From the NCBI RefSeq assembly GCF_003625485.1, contig NZ_RAIR01000007.1, positions 124,001 to 188,000 of the forward strand: 64,000 bases of DNA. The letters run 5' to 3'. Origin of the DNA: Butyrivibrio sp. CB08 (GTDB lineage Bacteria; Bacillota; Clostridia; Lachnospirales; Lachnospiraceae). The position numbers were made by a program, and so were the translations under genes. Every line of letters starts with the position of its first letter. The stretch's first letter is position 1. This document shows positions 17,524 through 26,370 of the stretch, one piece after another. The notes under the pieces were generated by a model. The model worked only from the letters and a program-made list of their open reading frames with translations, was not told where the DNA came from and ran no database searches.

Positions 17524-18165
17524 TTATCTGATTATCTTCTCAAAGTCATCTTTTCCATGCTTGCAGATAGGGCAGATAAAGTCATCTGGAAGATCTTCGC
17601 CGACATACTCATATCCGCAGATCACGCATCTCCAGATTGTCTCACCCTTTGGAGTTTCGCCAACAGGCTGAGGCTTTGGTTTGATATTATTCTGATAGTA
17701 TTCATAAGTGCAGGATGGAGTGTCTGAGAGTACTGTCATGAAGGTAGGCTCGCAGATGAACAAAGTGTGGGAGCCAAGATCAACCTCTTTTTCCACCTTC
17801 AGCGAAAAGTAGGCGTTAGTACCTGTAATGATATAAGGAATACCATTTTCAGCCAGCTGATAGGTAGTATAATCCTTGGAGAATTTGTCCACATCCCTAC
17901 CTGACTGGAAACCGAAGTGCTTAAACATATCAAATCCTGCTGAAGTACTGATAACAGATATGTTACATTCGCCCGTTTCTTTTACCATATCATGGGTATA
18001 GTTGGCCTTGTTGATGGCGATGGATATGCGGTTGGGATCTGAAGCCACCTGGACTGCAGTATTGATGATACAGCCGTTCATCTTGTCGCCGCGCTTGGCA
18101 GTACATACAAAGAGACCGTATGACAACTTGTACATAGCCTTGTTATTAAATTCATTAGAACTCAT
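17524..18165 (-). CDS. Flavin reductase-rubredoxin fusion (high-molecular-weight rubredoxin)
   Basis: 213 residues. Residues 1-155 form an FMN-binding split-barrel flavin reductase domain (KLSYGLFVCTAKRGDKMNGCIIN). Residues ~165-213 form a rubredoxin domain with CVICGYEYVG and CPICKHG. Such fusions (Hrb) pass electrons from NADH-linked systems to flavodiiron oxidases or superoxide/peroxide reductases in anaerobes. Together with the rubredoxin-desulfoferrodoxin pair 1.1 kb away it suggests an oxygen-defence neighbourhood. The start ATG at 18165 follows AAAGGAGAG. Confidence 0.9.
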   Translation of the reverse strand: MSSNEFNNKAMYKLSYGLFVCTAKRGDKMNGCIINTAVQVASDPNRISIAINKANYTHDMVKETGECNISVISTSAGFDMFKHFGFQSGRDVDKFSKDYTTYQLAENGIPYIITGTNAYFSLKVEKEVDLGSHTLFICEPTFMTVLSDTPSCTYEYYQNNIKPKPQPVGETPKGETIWRCVICGYEYVGEDLPDDFICPICKHGKDDFEKIIR

Positions 18166-18224
18166 GGGACGCTCTCCTTTCTTGGTGACTTATCACAAAC
18201 GAACCGAAATCATGTGTCTTATTT

Positions 18225-18289
18225 TATAATTATACGCCACTTTATGATAGTTTACTAACATGAATGCATTATCCTGATAATTATGATAT
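18225..18289. promoter_or_regulatory. PerR-box-like sequences in the divergent intergenic region
   Basis: TGATAATTATGATAT (18275-18289) matches 12 of 14 fixed positions of the PerR consensus TTATAATNATTATAA. A second half-site, TTATAATTATA, lies at 18225-18235. On the minus strand TATAAT (18229-18234) could be the -10 of the flavin reductase-rubredoxin gene. The region is AT-rich, so chance similarity is a real possibility. Confidence 0.35.
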
Positions 18290-18292
18290 AAT
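18285..18292 (+). promoter_or_regulatory. Extended -10 promoter element for the gtrA gene
   Basis: GATATAAT preceded by T forms TGATATAAT, an extended -10 (TGn-TATAAT, hexamer at 18287-18292), 30 bases before ATG. No good -35 is present at 17 nt, as is allowed for extended -10 promoters. It overlaps the PerR-like sequence. Confidence 0.45.
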
Positions 18293-18322
18293 TCATTGTT
18301 ACGCGAAAAAGGTATAGAATAA

Positions 18323-18760
18323 ATGATAAATAAGATAATAGAGAAACTAAAAGATAAGGAACAATTAAAAGAGCTGTTCTGGTATGGAATCTCAGGAGTG
18401 ACTACCACCATCGTCAACATCGGTGTGTATTACCTTCTGCAGAAGGCAGGTCTTGGTTACAACATAGCCAATCTCATTGCCATTGTAACCGCCAAGCTCT
18501 ATGCGTTTGTAACCAATAAGATCCTGGTATTCAGGACTCACACTCCAAGCTTCAAGGAATTCTTTGTTGAATTCTTCAAGTTCTTTATAGCAAGAGGGTT
18601 CACTGGTATAGTGGACTTCGTGGGCGTGTGGTTTATGGTCAGCGTATGTGGCATAGACCAGATGATATCCAAATATTTCATTCAGGTCATTGTTATCATC
18701 CTGAACTATGTTTTTGGTAAAAAGTTTGTTTTTGTAAAGAAAGAGGAAGAAACAGAATGA
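18323..18760 (+). CDS. GtrA family membrane protein
   Basis: 145 residues with four hydrophobic helices (roughly residues 20-40, 50-68, 85-105 and 112-135). The motif FWYGISGVTTTIVNIGVYYLL and the central ITAKLYAFVTNKILVF-type segment are typical of GtrA/DPMS-like proteins, proposed flippases or accessory proteins for polyprenyl-phosphate-linked sugars. It overlaps the next gene, a GtrB-like synthase, by 4 nt (ATGA), so the two are translationally coupled. Confidence 0.88.
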   Translation: MINKIIEKLKDKEQLKELFWYGISGVTTTIVNIGVYYLLQKAGLGYNIANLIAIVTAKLYAFVTNKILVFRTHTPSFKEFFVEFFKFFIARGFTGIVDFVGVWFMVSVCGIDQMISKYFIQVIVIILNYVFGKKFVFVKKEEETE

Positions 18761-19701
18761 AGTCAGTTTCAATAGTAGTACCTGTTTATAACGAGGAAGG
18801 AAACGCGAGGGAACTTCACAACGAGATCAAGGACGTCTGTGTCAAAGAGGGTTATGACTACGAGATCATTTTTATCAATGATGGATCCACTGATAAGACC
18901 GATGAGATCTGCAGGTCCCTTAAGCCACTAAAATACATCGAAATGCGCCGTAACTTTGGTCAGACTGCTGCCATGGATGCTGGCATCCATGCCGCAACCA
19001 AGGATTACATCGTCACAATGGATGGCGACAGACAGAACGACCCCGCGGATATTCCAAAGCTTATTGCTTACCTTGAGGAAAATGATCTGGATGTTGTCTC
19101 CGGTTGGAGAAAAAATAGAAAAGATACTCCTGCCAAAAAGTTTGTATCAAGAGGTGCTAATCTTTTAAGAGGCATTATTGTCAAGGATCATATCCATGAC
19201 AGTGGTTGTTCTCTTAAGATCTATAAGAGAGAATGTTTCGAAGGTCTTACTCTCTACGGCGAGCAGCACAGATTTATTCCAGCCCTTCTTGAGATCAGAG
19301 GTTTTAAGGTTGGCGAGATGGTTGTAAACCACAGACCTCGTACAGCAGGAGTTACCAAGTACAACTGGAAGAGAACCGTTAAGGGCTTCGTAGATATGAT
19401 TTCTGTATGGTTCTGGAATCGCTATGCATCAAGACCTCTCCATCTTCTCGGAGCAATAGGAATTACATTCTTTACATTGGGTCTAGTATGTGGTATCTGG
19501 TCAATAGTTCTTTTCGCCACTGGCTTTGATATGTCAGATAACCTGATGGCGCCACTTCTCACAGTATTCTTTATTGTTCTAGGAATCATGATGTTCATAT
19601 TTGGACTTATGAGCGAGATACTGATGAAGATATACTTCAACACAGGAGATGCTAGTTATAAGAAGGCCTATTCAGTTAAAGAAATAACTATTATAGAGTA
19701 A
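18757..19701 (+). CDS. GT2 polyprenyl-phosphate sugar synthase (GtrB/DPM1-like)
   Basis: 314 residues. GT-A domain with SIVVPVYNEEGNARELH, INDGSTDKT and MDGDRQNDPADIP (the DxD region), then two C-terminal transmembrane helices (about 230-255 and 265-290). It transfers a sugar from UDP- or GDP-sugar to undecaprenyl phosphate on the cytoplasmic face, giving the donor for GT-C enzymes outside. It is coupled to gtrA, and with the GT-C genes nearby makes a three-component glycosylation set. Confidence 0.9.
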   Translation: MKSVSIVVPVYNEEGNARELHNEIKDVCVKEGYDYEIIFINDGSTDKTDEICRSLKPLKYIEMRRNFGQTAAMDAGIHAATKDYIVTMDGDRQNDPADIPKLIAYLEENDLDVVSGWRKNRKDTPAKKFVSRGANLLRGIIVKDHIHDSGCSLKIYKRECFEGLTLYGEQHRFIPALLEIRGFKVGEMVVNHRPRTAGVTKYNWKRTVKGFVDMISVWFWNRYASRPLHLLGAIGITFFTLGLVCGIWSIVLFATGFDMSDNLMAPLLTVFFIVLGIMMFIFGLMSEILMKIYFNTGDASYKKAYSVKEITIIE

Positions 19702-19722
19702 GCTTTCGCAGGAGAATACAAA

Positions 19723-21168
19723 ATGTTATTTAATTCCTATATTTTATCTTAGCTTTCTTCCCGCTTACGCTAATACTTTATTTTTTGATAGCTCAACATA
19801 GTGAGAAGTTATCTAAAGCAGTATTAGGTTTTATGTCCCTTCTTTTCTATGGATATTTCAATCCATGGTATTTATTTATTATCTGCGGAAGTGTTCTTTT
19901 TAATTATTTCTTTTCGAAAATAGTCTTTTCTCGAAAAAGCAAGACACTACTCACTATTGGGATAATTGTCAACGTCTCTGTAATATTCTATTTTAAATAC
20001 TTTGATTTCTTTAAAGAATGTATCAATACCGCTTTCAAAACTGATTTCGTGATAAGCAATATTGTAATTCCTCTGGGAATCAGCTTCTATACCTTTCAGC
20101 AAATTTCTTTTTTGGTGGATTCATACAAGGGAGAAACTTCAGATTATAGTTTCCTTGAATATGCTCTTTTCGTTACATTCTTCCCACAATTAATAGCTGG
20201 CCCCATCGTCCTTCACAATGAATTAATTCCTCAATTTCGAAATACTTCAAACCTAAAACCAAATGCGGATAACATCTATTCCGGACTTGTTTTGTTTTCT
20301 TTTGGTTTAGCAAAAAAGGTTTTATTGGCTGATACATATTCAAGATGCGTTGATTGGGCATGGAATGGCAATCTGTATACACTAACATCCCTTGAAATTT
20401 TCATAGTCATGTTGTCATACACATTTCAGATTTATTTTGACTTCAGTGCATATAGCGATATGGCAACGGGCATCGCTCGTTGTTTTAACTTCGCCCTTCC
20501 AATGAACTTTAATTCACCATATAAAGCTATGACCATTCCTGATTTTTGGAAAAGATGGCACATGACTCTTACGAGGTTTTTTAAGACAGTATATCTACTT
20601 TCCACTTGGAGGAAGCAGAAAGGGTACCATTAAAACGTATATTAATATCTTTATTGTCTTTGTAGTAAGTGGAGTTTGGCATGGAGCAAACTGGACATTT
20701 ATATTATGGGGTGTTTTACACGGAATCGCTAATATCATTACAAGAGCACTAAATAACCAATATCAGAAGATGCATGTTGCATTTCAATGGTTTATCACAT
20801 TTATTTCTGTGAATATCCTTTGGCTATTATTTAGAGCAGACAGCATATCACAATGGATTCGATTAGTACTTAGGATGATAAAAATGGAGAATCTGACTGT
20901 AAGGGACGAGCTACTCAATTGCTTCTCTCTTCCTGAGAAACCTTTTATAACCGATATTCTTCACTTAAATCCGATTATCAGTAAAGCTCCTTTTGTTATA
21001 GCACTATTCTTTATTATCATGGGATTCTGCATCTGCTTGAATCATAGAAACAATATTGAAAAGAAGATACAGATAAACTTTAGAACTTCGTTAATTGCTG
21101 CAATCCTCCTCTTTTGCTCAATTGTTTCTCTGGGTGGAGTTTCCGTATTTATTTATTTCAATTTCTAA
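19723..21168 (+). pseudogene. MBOAT family O-acyltransferase interrupted by two T-tract frameshifts
   Basis: ATG at 19723 follows AGGAGA. It reads MLFNSYI, then hits a stop because the T-run at 19742-19745 is one T short. One more T restores FILAFFPLTLILYFLIA and the 19785-20633 reading frame. A second break is at the T6 run 20577-20582: one T fewer gives TRFLRQYIYFPLGGSRKG, the classical MBOAT motif. The frame then runs to 21168 through VSGVWHGANWTFILWG, which holds the catalytic His. The two indels cancel, so the span is exactly 482 codons, close to AlgI/DltB size. The gene is either inactive, phase-variable through slippage, or carries two sequencing errors. Confidence 0.85.
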
Positions 21169-21178
21169 GGTGTATAAA

Positions 21179-22246
21179 ATGGCTAAGAAAAACATATCTA
21201 TCATTTTGATAATCACATTGCTTCTTTTGACAATTCATGGAGCCATTGTGGTATATATTGATCCCTTTTTTCACTTTCATGCTCCATTGAATTCCTTTTA
21301 TTATAAGCGTTCAGCAACAGTAGAAAGATACACCAACGATGGTATCGCGAGGCATTTTGACTTTAATGCTCTTATAACCGGTGTCTCTGTCAGCGAAGGC
21401 TTTTGCATGTCTGAATTTGACTCGCTATTCGGTGTGAAAAGCGAAAAGATCATTTACTCTGGCGGAACATTCAAGGAAACTGGTGAAGGCATATCAAGAA
21501 CTCTTCGCTCCAAGCCAGATACCAGAATAGTTCTGTGTAGTCTGTTCCTTTCGAAGCTGTATCAGGATAAAGATCACAGACGTTCAGATATACTGGATCA
21601 TCCAACATATCTATACAATGATTTTTTCCTGGATGATGTAAAATACATCTTCAACAAAGAAGTTCTTTTTACTTATATCTATCCCATGATAAAAGCAGCT
21701 AAAGCAGGCGAACAGCCTGGTGTTGAAAGCTATGAAAAGCAGGGCTACCTGCATTTATCCAACGATGATTATGACTATTCTGATGGTAGCTGGGTTAACA
21801 ATGTTATAGCTCCTCTGGATAAATCAGTTTTTCAAGATGAACTAACTGAATCCGAAATCAAGAATGTAGAAAGCAATGTACAGCAAAATATCATCGATAT
21901 AGCTAAAAGATACCCTGACACAAAAATGATTTACTTCATCCCTCCCTGCAGCATCTATCATTACAAACAGATGTATAAGGAAGGAAGTTTAGTTAAAGTA
22001 CTTCAGGCAGAAGAAATTGCCATAAACATGATGCTTAAACAGGAAAATATAGAAGTATACTCTTTCAATGACCATACCGAAATACTAGAGGATCCCAAAA
22101 ACTATAATGATGCAGTCCATTATGTTGGATGGGTGAGTTCTTTCATTCTACAGAACATAGCAAACGAAGAAGGAAAGATCACTTCTGACAATGTGGATGA
22201 ATTCCTTGACAAAGAACAATCTTACCTTACAAATTATAACTATTAA
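21179..22246 (+). CDS. SGNH-hydrolase-like/AlgJ-like partner of the MBOAT acyltransferase
   Basis: 355 residues. One N-terminal membrane anchor (about residues 8-28), then an extracytoplasmic domain beginning VYIDPFFHFHAPL. The segments LITGVSVSEGF and DAVHYVGWVSSFI, with its late Asp-x-x-His, resemble DltD/AlgJ/SGNH acyl-ester proteins that partner with MBOAT proteins to O-acetylate cell-wall polymers. The longer frame starting at 21095 is rejected because it overlaps the MBOAT C-terminus; MAKKNISI at 21179 is 10 nt after that stop. This gene is intact although its partner is frameshifted. Confidence 0.75.
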   Translation: MAKKNISIILIITLLLLTIHGAIVVYIDPFFHFHAPLNSFYYKRSATVERYTNDGIARHFDFNALITGVSVSEGFCMSEFDSLFGVKSEKIIYSGGTFKETGEGISRTLRSKPDTRIVLCSLFLSKLYQDKDHRRSDILDHPTYLYNDFFLDDVKYIFNKEVLFTYIYPMIKAAKAGEQPGVESYEKQGYLHLSNDDYDYSDGSWVNNVIAPLDKSVFQDELTESEIKNVESNVQQNIIDIAKRYPDTKMIYFIPPCSIYHYKQMYKEGSLVKVLQAEEIAINMMLKQENIEVYSFNDHTEILEDPKNYNDAVHYVGWVSSFILQNIANEEGKITSDNVDEFLDKEQSYLTNYNY

Positions 22247-22262
22247 ACTCTTCTCTCAAATA

Positions 22263-22293
22263 AAAAAGCTTGGTCAAATTGGCCAAGCTTTTT
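22263..22293. terminator. Bidirectional intrinsic terminator
   Basis: AAAAAGCTTGG and CCAAGCTTTTT form an 11-bp stem with an A-tract on one side and a T-tract on the other. It sits between the convergent SGNH-like gene and the GT39 gene, and would terminate both. Confidence 0.92.
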
Positions 22294-22294
22294 G

Positions 22295-23833
22295 TTAATA
22301 CGTGTCGTGAATAAAATAAATATATCCATCATCCTGAATAATCACATGACCTGACAATCGATCAATAAATCTATCCAGAATATCTTTATTTACTACTAGA
22401 ATTCCATCTTCTGCCTCTTTCCAGGCATCTATTCCGCCCTTCTTTTCATGCCAGTCACACTCATACTCAGCATAAGCTAGCTTGTCAAAGAACAGTTCTT
22501 GACTTGTAGGTGCATCCTCAATAGAGATGTCATCCAGGTCCGCATATTGTGAGATATCTTCCACATAGACATCGCTTCCCTGGTATTGGTCTCCATACAT
22601 TTCTTTGATTTCTCGCATATCCGCCCAGAAAGGAAGTGCTGGTCCACCTCCATTGCCAGCTAGCCAATAACTACCAAGATTATGGATTCCATCATATGCT
22701 GCTACAGCCAAAATTACGCCAATAGACAATGTAGCTATCACCTTCAAAGCAACTGTTGTATCCTTTAATGAATCAATACCTATAGCTACATAGATACCAC
22801 TCAGAACAGCGGCTAATACGAACGACGAATATATGTACCACTCATTAAAAAAACCAGCCCAGGAATAGAACAAAATCGAAACCCAAAACCATATCCACAA
22901 GATCGCATTTTCTCTCAAATCAGACAAAACAGCCTCAGCAACCATTTTGCCTGATTTTTTACCAATGAAGAGCGCTATAATGTAAAACGCCATTCCGTAC
23001 ATTAACAGTCTAAACGTAAGCGTTTTGGGCATCATCTGAAAGAATTCAAAAGTCACTCCAACAAGCTTATCTTTTGCTTCTCCAAAAAGCATATTATAAA
23101 AGAATTCTGTGCCATCAAATCTAAATCTTAACGCTGCCCAAGGAAAGACTACTACAATTGCAGTAAGAACAGAATAAATAATATATTTTAGCCTCTTTTC
23201 CTTTGCCAACAAAGGTATACAACAAATTGCTGACAAAACTACTGTTGTTGAATTGAATCCCTTAGCCAAAAAAGCCAATCCGGTAAATGCGCCAAAAGGA
23301 ATAAGATATCTGTTATCGTCCTGAGCTTTTATCATGCAGATAATACCAGCGAGTATAAAGAGAACGTATAATGCATCAAAATTACCAGTTCTAATCATGT
23401 GATAATCATATAATAGGTCCATGGAAAGAAATACGGCCAGAAATACTACTACCCCGCTAAGAGCTAAATCCTTTTTGCCAAATCTTTTAGTAATATGTCT
23501 ATATAAAAAAACAGAAATAATAACACAAAGAATCGTACCAGCTATAGCAGATGGCAATTTAAACGTTAATATGTTTATTCCAAATAATCCAAAAAGGATG
23601 TTTGTAAGCCAATAATATAAAGGTGGCTTAGAATTAACGTAGTCTACTTCTCCGTTATATAAATGCACCACCCAGTTACCTGCCTTAAATGTTTCATACG
23701 CATTGGATGCATGCTTAGCTTCATCAATATCAAGCCAGCCAATAGCATCCAGTCTGTAGAAAATACGAAGCAGTATCAGTACCGCAAAAAAAGCTATTAA
23801 TATGATATTTGTAACTTTGTATAGATTTTTCAC
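22295..23833 (-). CDS. GT39/ArnT-like membrane glycosyltransferase
   Basis: 512 residues, about 11 hydrophobic helices. The first periplasmic loop LDIDEAKHASNAYETFKAG carries the acidic pair of ArnT/PMT-type GT-C enzymes, and DYVNSKPPLYYWL is the typical following motif. It should use a polyprenyl-phosphate sugar outside the membrane. The C-terminal ~100 residues form an outer soluble tail. It is the last gene of a four-gene unit (27873 to 22295). A paralogue is the first gene of that unit. Confidence 0.88.
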   Translation of the reverse strand: MKNLYKVTNIILIAFFAVLILLRIFYRLDAIGWLDIDEAKHASNAYETFKAGNWVVHLYNGEVDYVNSKPPLYYWLTNILFGLFGINILTFKLPSAIAGTILCVIISVFLYRHITKRFGKKDLALSGVVVFLAVFLSMDLLYDYHMIRTGNFDALYVLFILAGIICMIKAQDDNRYLIPFGAFTGLAFLAKGFNSTTVVLSAICCIPLLAKEKRLKYIIYSVLTAIVVVFPWAALRFRFDGTEFFYNMLFGEAKDKLVGVTFEFFQMMPKTLTFRLLMYGMAFYIIALFIGKKSGKMVAEAVLSDLRENAILWIWFWVSILFYSWAGFFNEWYIYSSFVLAAVLSGIYVAIGIDSLKDTTVALKVIATLSIGVILAVAAYDGIHNLGSYWLAGNGGGPALPFWADMREIKEMYGDQYQGSDVYVEDISQYADLDDISIEDAPTSQELFFDKLAYAEYECDWHEKKGGIDAWKEAEDGILVVNKDILDRFIDRLSGHVIIQDDGYIYFIHDTY

Positions 23834-23858
23834 TTATTACTCCTCTTGTTTGAAATTT

Positions 23859-25376
23859 TTACATATCTAGATGAGTATAATCTTTATCAAGAACAAATAC
23901 AACGAAATCACCAAATTCTTTTTGTTCTACTATCGTCGGATCATTGTTCTTAAGAAACACATCAAACTCTTCTAATCTCGGCTTGGAAACCACATAACAC
24001 GTCGGTCCCTGATCATTCTTGATGGGAGGGTACCAGGTGGCATCACTTAGCCACTTCATGGCGTTTAATTCTTCAAACTTATCAAGCTGTCTGATCTTGA
24101 CCGCTTCATTGGCCACTACAGTCATGGTACTTGCATGGGCAAAGTTTGAGTAACCATACTCATAGCCGTTGTCCTGCATCCACCTGGCCATCTCCATATA
24201 GGTTGAACTGTCTGAAGCATCATTCTTAATAAGAACCTGGTCAAAAAGCATTCCTGAATCTGCTCCAAATACAATGACCAGAGCAGCTACTATAGCAGCT
24301 ATCCATGATTTTGAATAATGGGATAAAAGAGCAAGTCCTACTGCCACCAGGAAGATCAGCGGAAGGAAATATCTTGGTGCAACCTCCACTGTACTAAAGG
24401 TGGTAGATATCATTACTACTGCAATCTCAATCGGTATTACTGCTGCTCCCCACAGATTAGGTGTATCCAGGAAATGCTTAATGGATAGTATAACTCCAGC
24501 AACAGCAAGGATGATAAACACTATGATCAGTGGCTGCATCCTGTTTATCTGAAATACCTCAGTAAATGACGGCCACACTTCCTGGAGGAATTTCTCGGGA
24601 GCGTGCCTTAGATTTCTGGAGGTATCACTGTACATGTGTGTTCCAAGAAATATAGCACAAGCAAGGGCTGTAACAGCATAGACTATAACGCTTACTGTTA
24701 CAAATCTGGCTTCATCCTTTTTCTTCTGGAGAAAAAGCACCAGTCTTCTAAGTATCTCTGTTCCAAGGAGAGGCATAAAGATAAATACGCTGGCGTGCAT
24801 ACCCTGCAGTCCGTTAACAACAGTAAGTGCCAGGGCGATTATGCTAAGAAGGGATAGCTTTTTTAACCGAAGCGATCTTGCATATACTGCCATCACAAAG
24901 AACATGGTGATGAAAAGTCCAAGATACATTACGCCGTAAAGGTATAGCATCTTGTGTATAGAGCCTGCAGGTACTGCAAGAGTCAGGGACAGGATCAGCA
25001 TGACAAGGCTCTCTTTTAGCGTAAGTCCGATCTCAAAATTGAAGAAAAGCATACAGCCAATCAGGGCAATCACCATGATGGTGCAGGCTATTCCCATGGA
25101 GAGATTAAGGTCGTTTCCTACATATGGATAAATAAAGGGCGCGAGCCTCGCTGCTGCGAAAATCTCTCGACCGGTGGACATAAACCATGTGTCTGGCTGC
25201 CAGCCCCCGTTCTCCCAACAGGCTTTGGCAAGGAGTGTCTCTCCTGCCACATCTGCGTCCATATATGCTGTATAGTGATTGATATTGGCATCTGCAAATA
25301 TCAACACGATCCAAATAGTCAGAGCTGCTGCCACAAGGCACAGAACGACATTTACTATTTTGTCGAGTTTAGCCAT
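23859..25376 (-). CDS. Polytopic membrane protein, GT-C-like, unassigned family
   Basis: 505 residues with about 11 hydrophobic helices and a C-terminal soluble tail of ~110 residues. The first outer loop contains YMDADVAGETLLAKACWENG, an acidic loop in the place where GT-C enzymes keep catalytic residues. I do not recognise a named family. It starts 5 nt after the GtrB-like gene stop and ends 25 nt before a GT39 gene, so a role as a polyprenyl-phosphate-sugar-dependent transferase is a reasonable inference. Confidence 0.7.
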   Translation of the reverse strand: MAKLDKIVNVVLCLVAAALTIWIVLIFADANINHYTAYMDADVAGETLLAKACWENGGWQPDTWFMSTGREIFAAARLAPFIYPYVGNDLNLSMGIACTIMVIALIGCMLFFNFEIGLTLKESLVMLILSLTLAVPAGSIHKMLYLYGVMYLGLFITMFFVMAVYARSLRLKKLSLLSIIALALTVVNGLQGMHASVFIFMPLLGTEILRRLVLFLQKKKDEARFVTVSVIVYAVTALACAIFLGTHMYSDTSRNLRHAPEKFLQEVWPSFTEVFQINRMQPLIIVFIILAVAGVILSIKHFLDTPNLWGAAVIPIEIAVVMISTTFSTVEVAPRYFLPLIFLVAVGLALLSHYSKSWIAAIVAALVIVFGADSGMLFDQVLIKNDASDSSTYMEMARWMQDNGYEYGYSNFAHASTMTVVANEAVKIRQLDKFEELNAMKWLSDATWYPPIKNDQGPTCYVVSKPRLEEFDVFLKNNDPTIVEQKEFGDFVVFVLDKDYTHLDM

Positions 25377-25381
25377 TAACC

Positions 25382-26317
25382 TTAAGTCCTTTCCTGATGG
25401 TCATTAAGGACCTCTGAAATAACATATATTGGGCGGCTCTTGCTCTCTGAGAAGATGTTACCAATATACAGGCCCACAATTCCAATGGCACTCAAAGTAA
25501 GTCCTCCCATGAGATAGATTGAAGCGATCATAGATGGCCAGCCCATGTCCAGATCTCCCACTGCAAAGTTTCTGATCAGCAGGTAAATGATGAATATGGC
25601 TGATATGGCAGCAATTCCAAGTCCGGCTTTCATGGCCATGATCAGAGGTTTGTTTGACTGCTCAGTAATGATACTGATGGCGAGATTCACCTTTTTCCTG
25701 AAGGTATATGAAGACTCGCCAGCAAAACGCTCATCACCTTCGATTTCTATAGTGGTGTCATTGTAGCCAAGCCACATAAGGAACATGATGTAGTCTCTGT
25801 TCTGCTCCTTCATCTCAAGGAATGAGTCAACAACTTTTCTTCTGGCAATACTGTAGTTACCAACCTCAAAGTCGTATTTCATATCAGAAAGATAATTGTA
25901 AACTGCGTAGAAGGATCTGGACAAAGCCTTAACTATTGCGGAATCCTTACGCTCTTTTCTCTTGGAATAGACGATATCGTAGCCCTCATCTATCTTGTCC
26001 AGGAATTGAGGTATAAACTCCGGACGGTCCTGAAGGTCGCAGTCCATAACAATAACAAGATCACCTACTGACTTCTGAAGACCTGCTGTTATGGCTCTCA
26101 TCTGGCCAAAGTTCCTTGAGAGATGGATTCCCTCCACTCTGGTATCAGCCTCACAGATCTTCTTAATCTCGATCCAGGAGCCCTGAGGACAGCAATCATC
26201 TACAAGTATTATCTCAAAAGTCCTGCCTGTCTGCTCCAGGGTCGCCACTAGTCTCTTATGAAGTTCTGGTACTGCTTCTCTGCAGCCATACACAGGTATT
26301 ACTACTGATATATCCAT
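25382..26317 (-). CDS. GT2 polyprenyl-phosphate sugar synthase (GtrB/DPM1-like)
   Basis: 311 residues. GT-A motifs ISVVIPVYGCREAVPELHK, ILVDDCCPQGSW and MDCDLQDRPEFIP, then two C-terminal helices (about 232-252 and 268-290). It is the second enzyme of this class in the window, clearly diverged from the one at 18.8 kb. It makes the lipid-linked donor for the three GT-C type proteins in this unit. The gene lies 53 nt downstream of one GT39 gene and 5 nt upstream of the unassigned membrane protein. Confidence 0.9.
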   Translation of the reverse strand: MDISVVIPVYGCREAVPELHKRLVATLEQTGRTFEIILVDDCCPQGSWIEIKKICEADTRVEGIHLSRNFGQMRAITAGLQKSVGDLVIVMDCDLQDRPEFIPQFLDKIDEGYDIVYSKRKERKDSAIVKALSRSFYAVYNYLSDMKYDFEVGNYSIARRKVVDSFLEMKEQNRDYIMFLMWLGYNDTTIEIEGDERFAGESSYTFRKKVNLAISIITEQSNKPLIMAMKAGLGIAAISAIFIIYLLIRNFAVGDLDMGWPSMIASIYLMGGLTLSAIGIVGLYIGNIFSESKSRPIYVISEVLNDHQERT

Positions 26318-26370
26318 TTAGTTGCCTTTCGTTTCAGTGTTTTTCTCTTGGTGCATATTACACTATTTGA

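Noticed and set aside
21095-21178. Longer N-terminus of the SGNH-like protein from 21095
   Set aside because: It would overlap the MBOAT C-terminus, and the clean signal-anchor start at 21179 follows the MBOAT stop by 10 nt.
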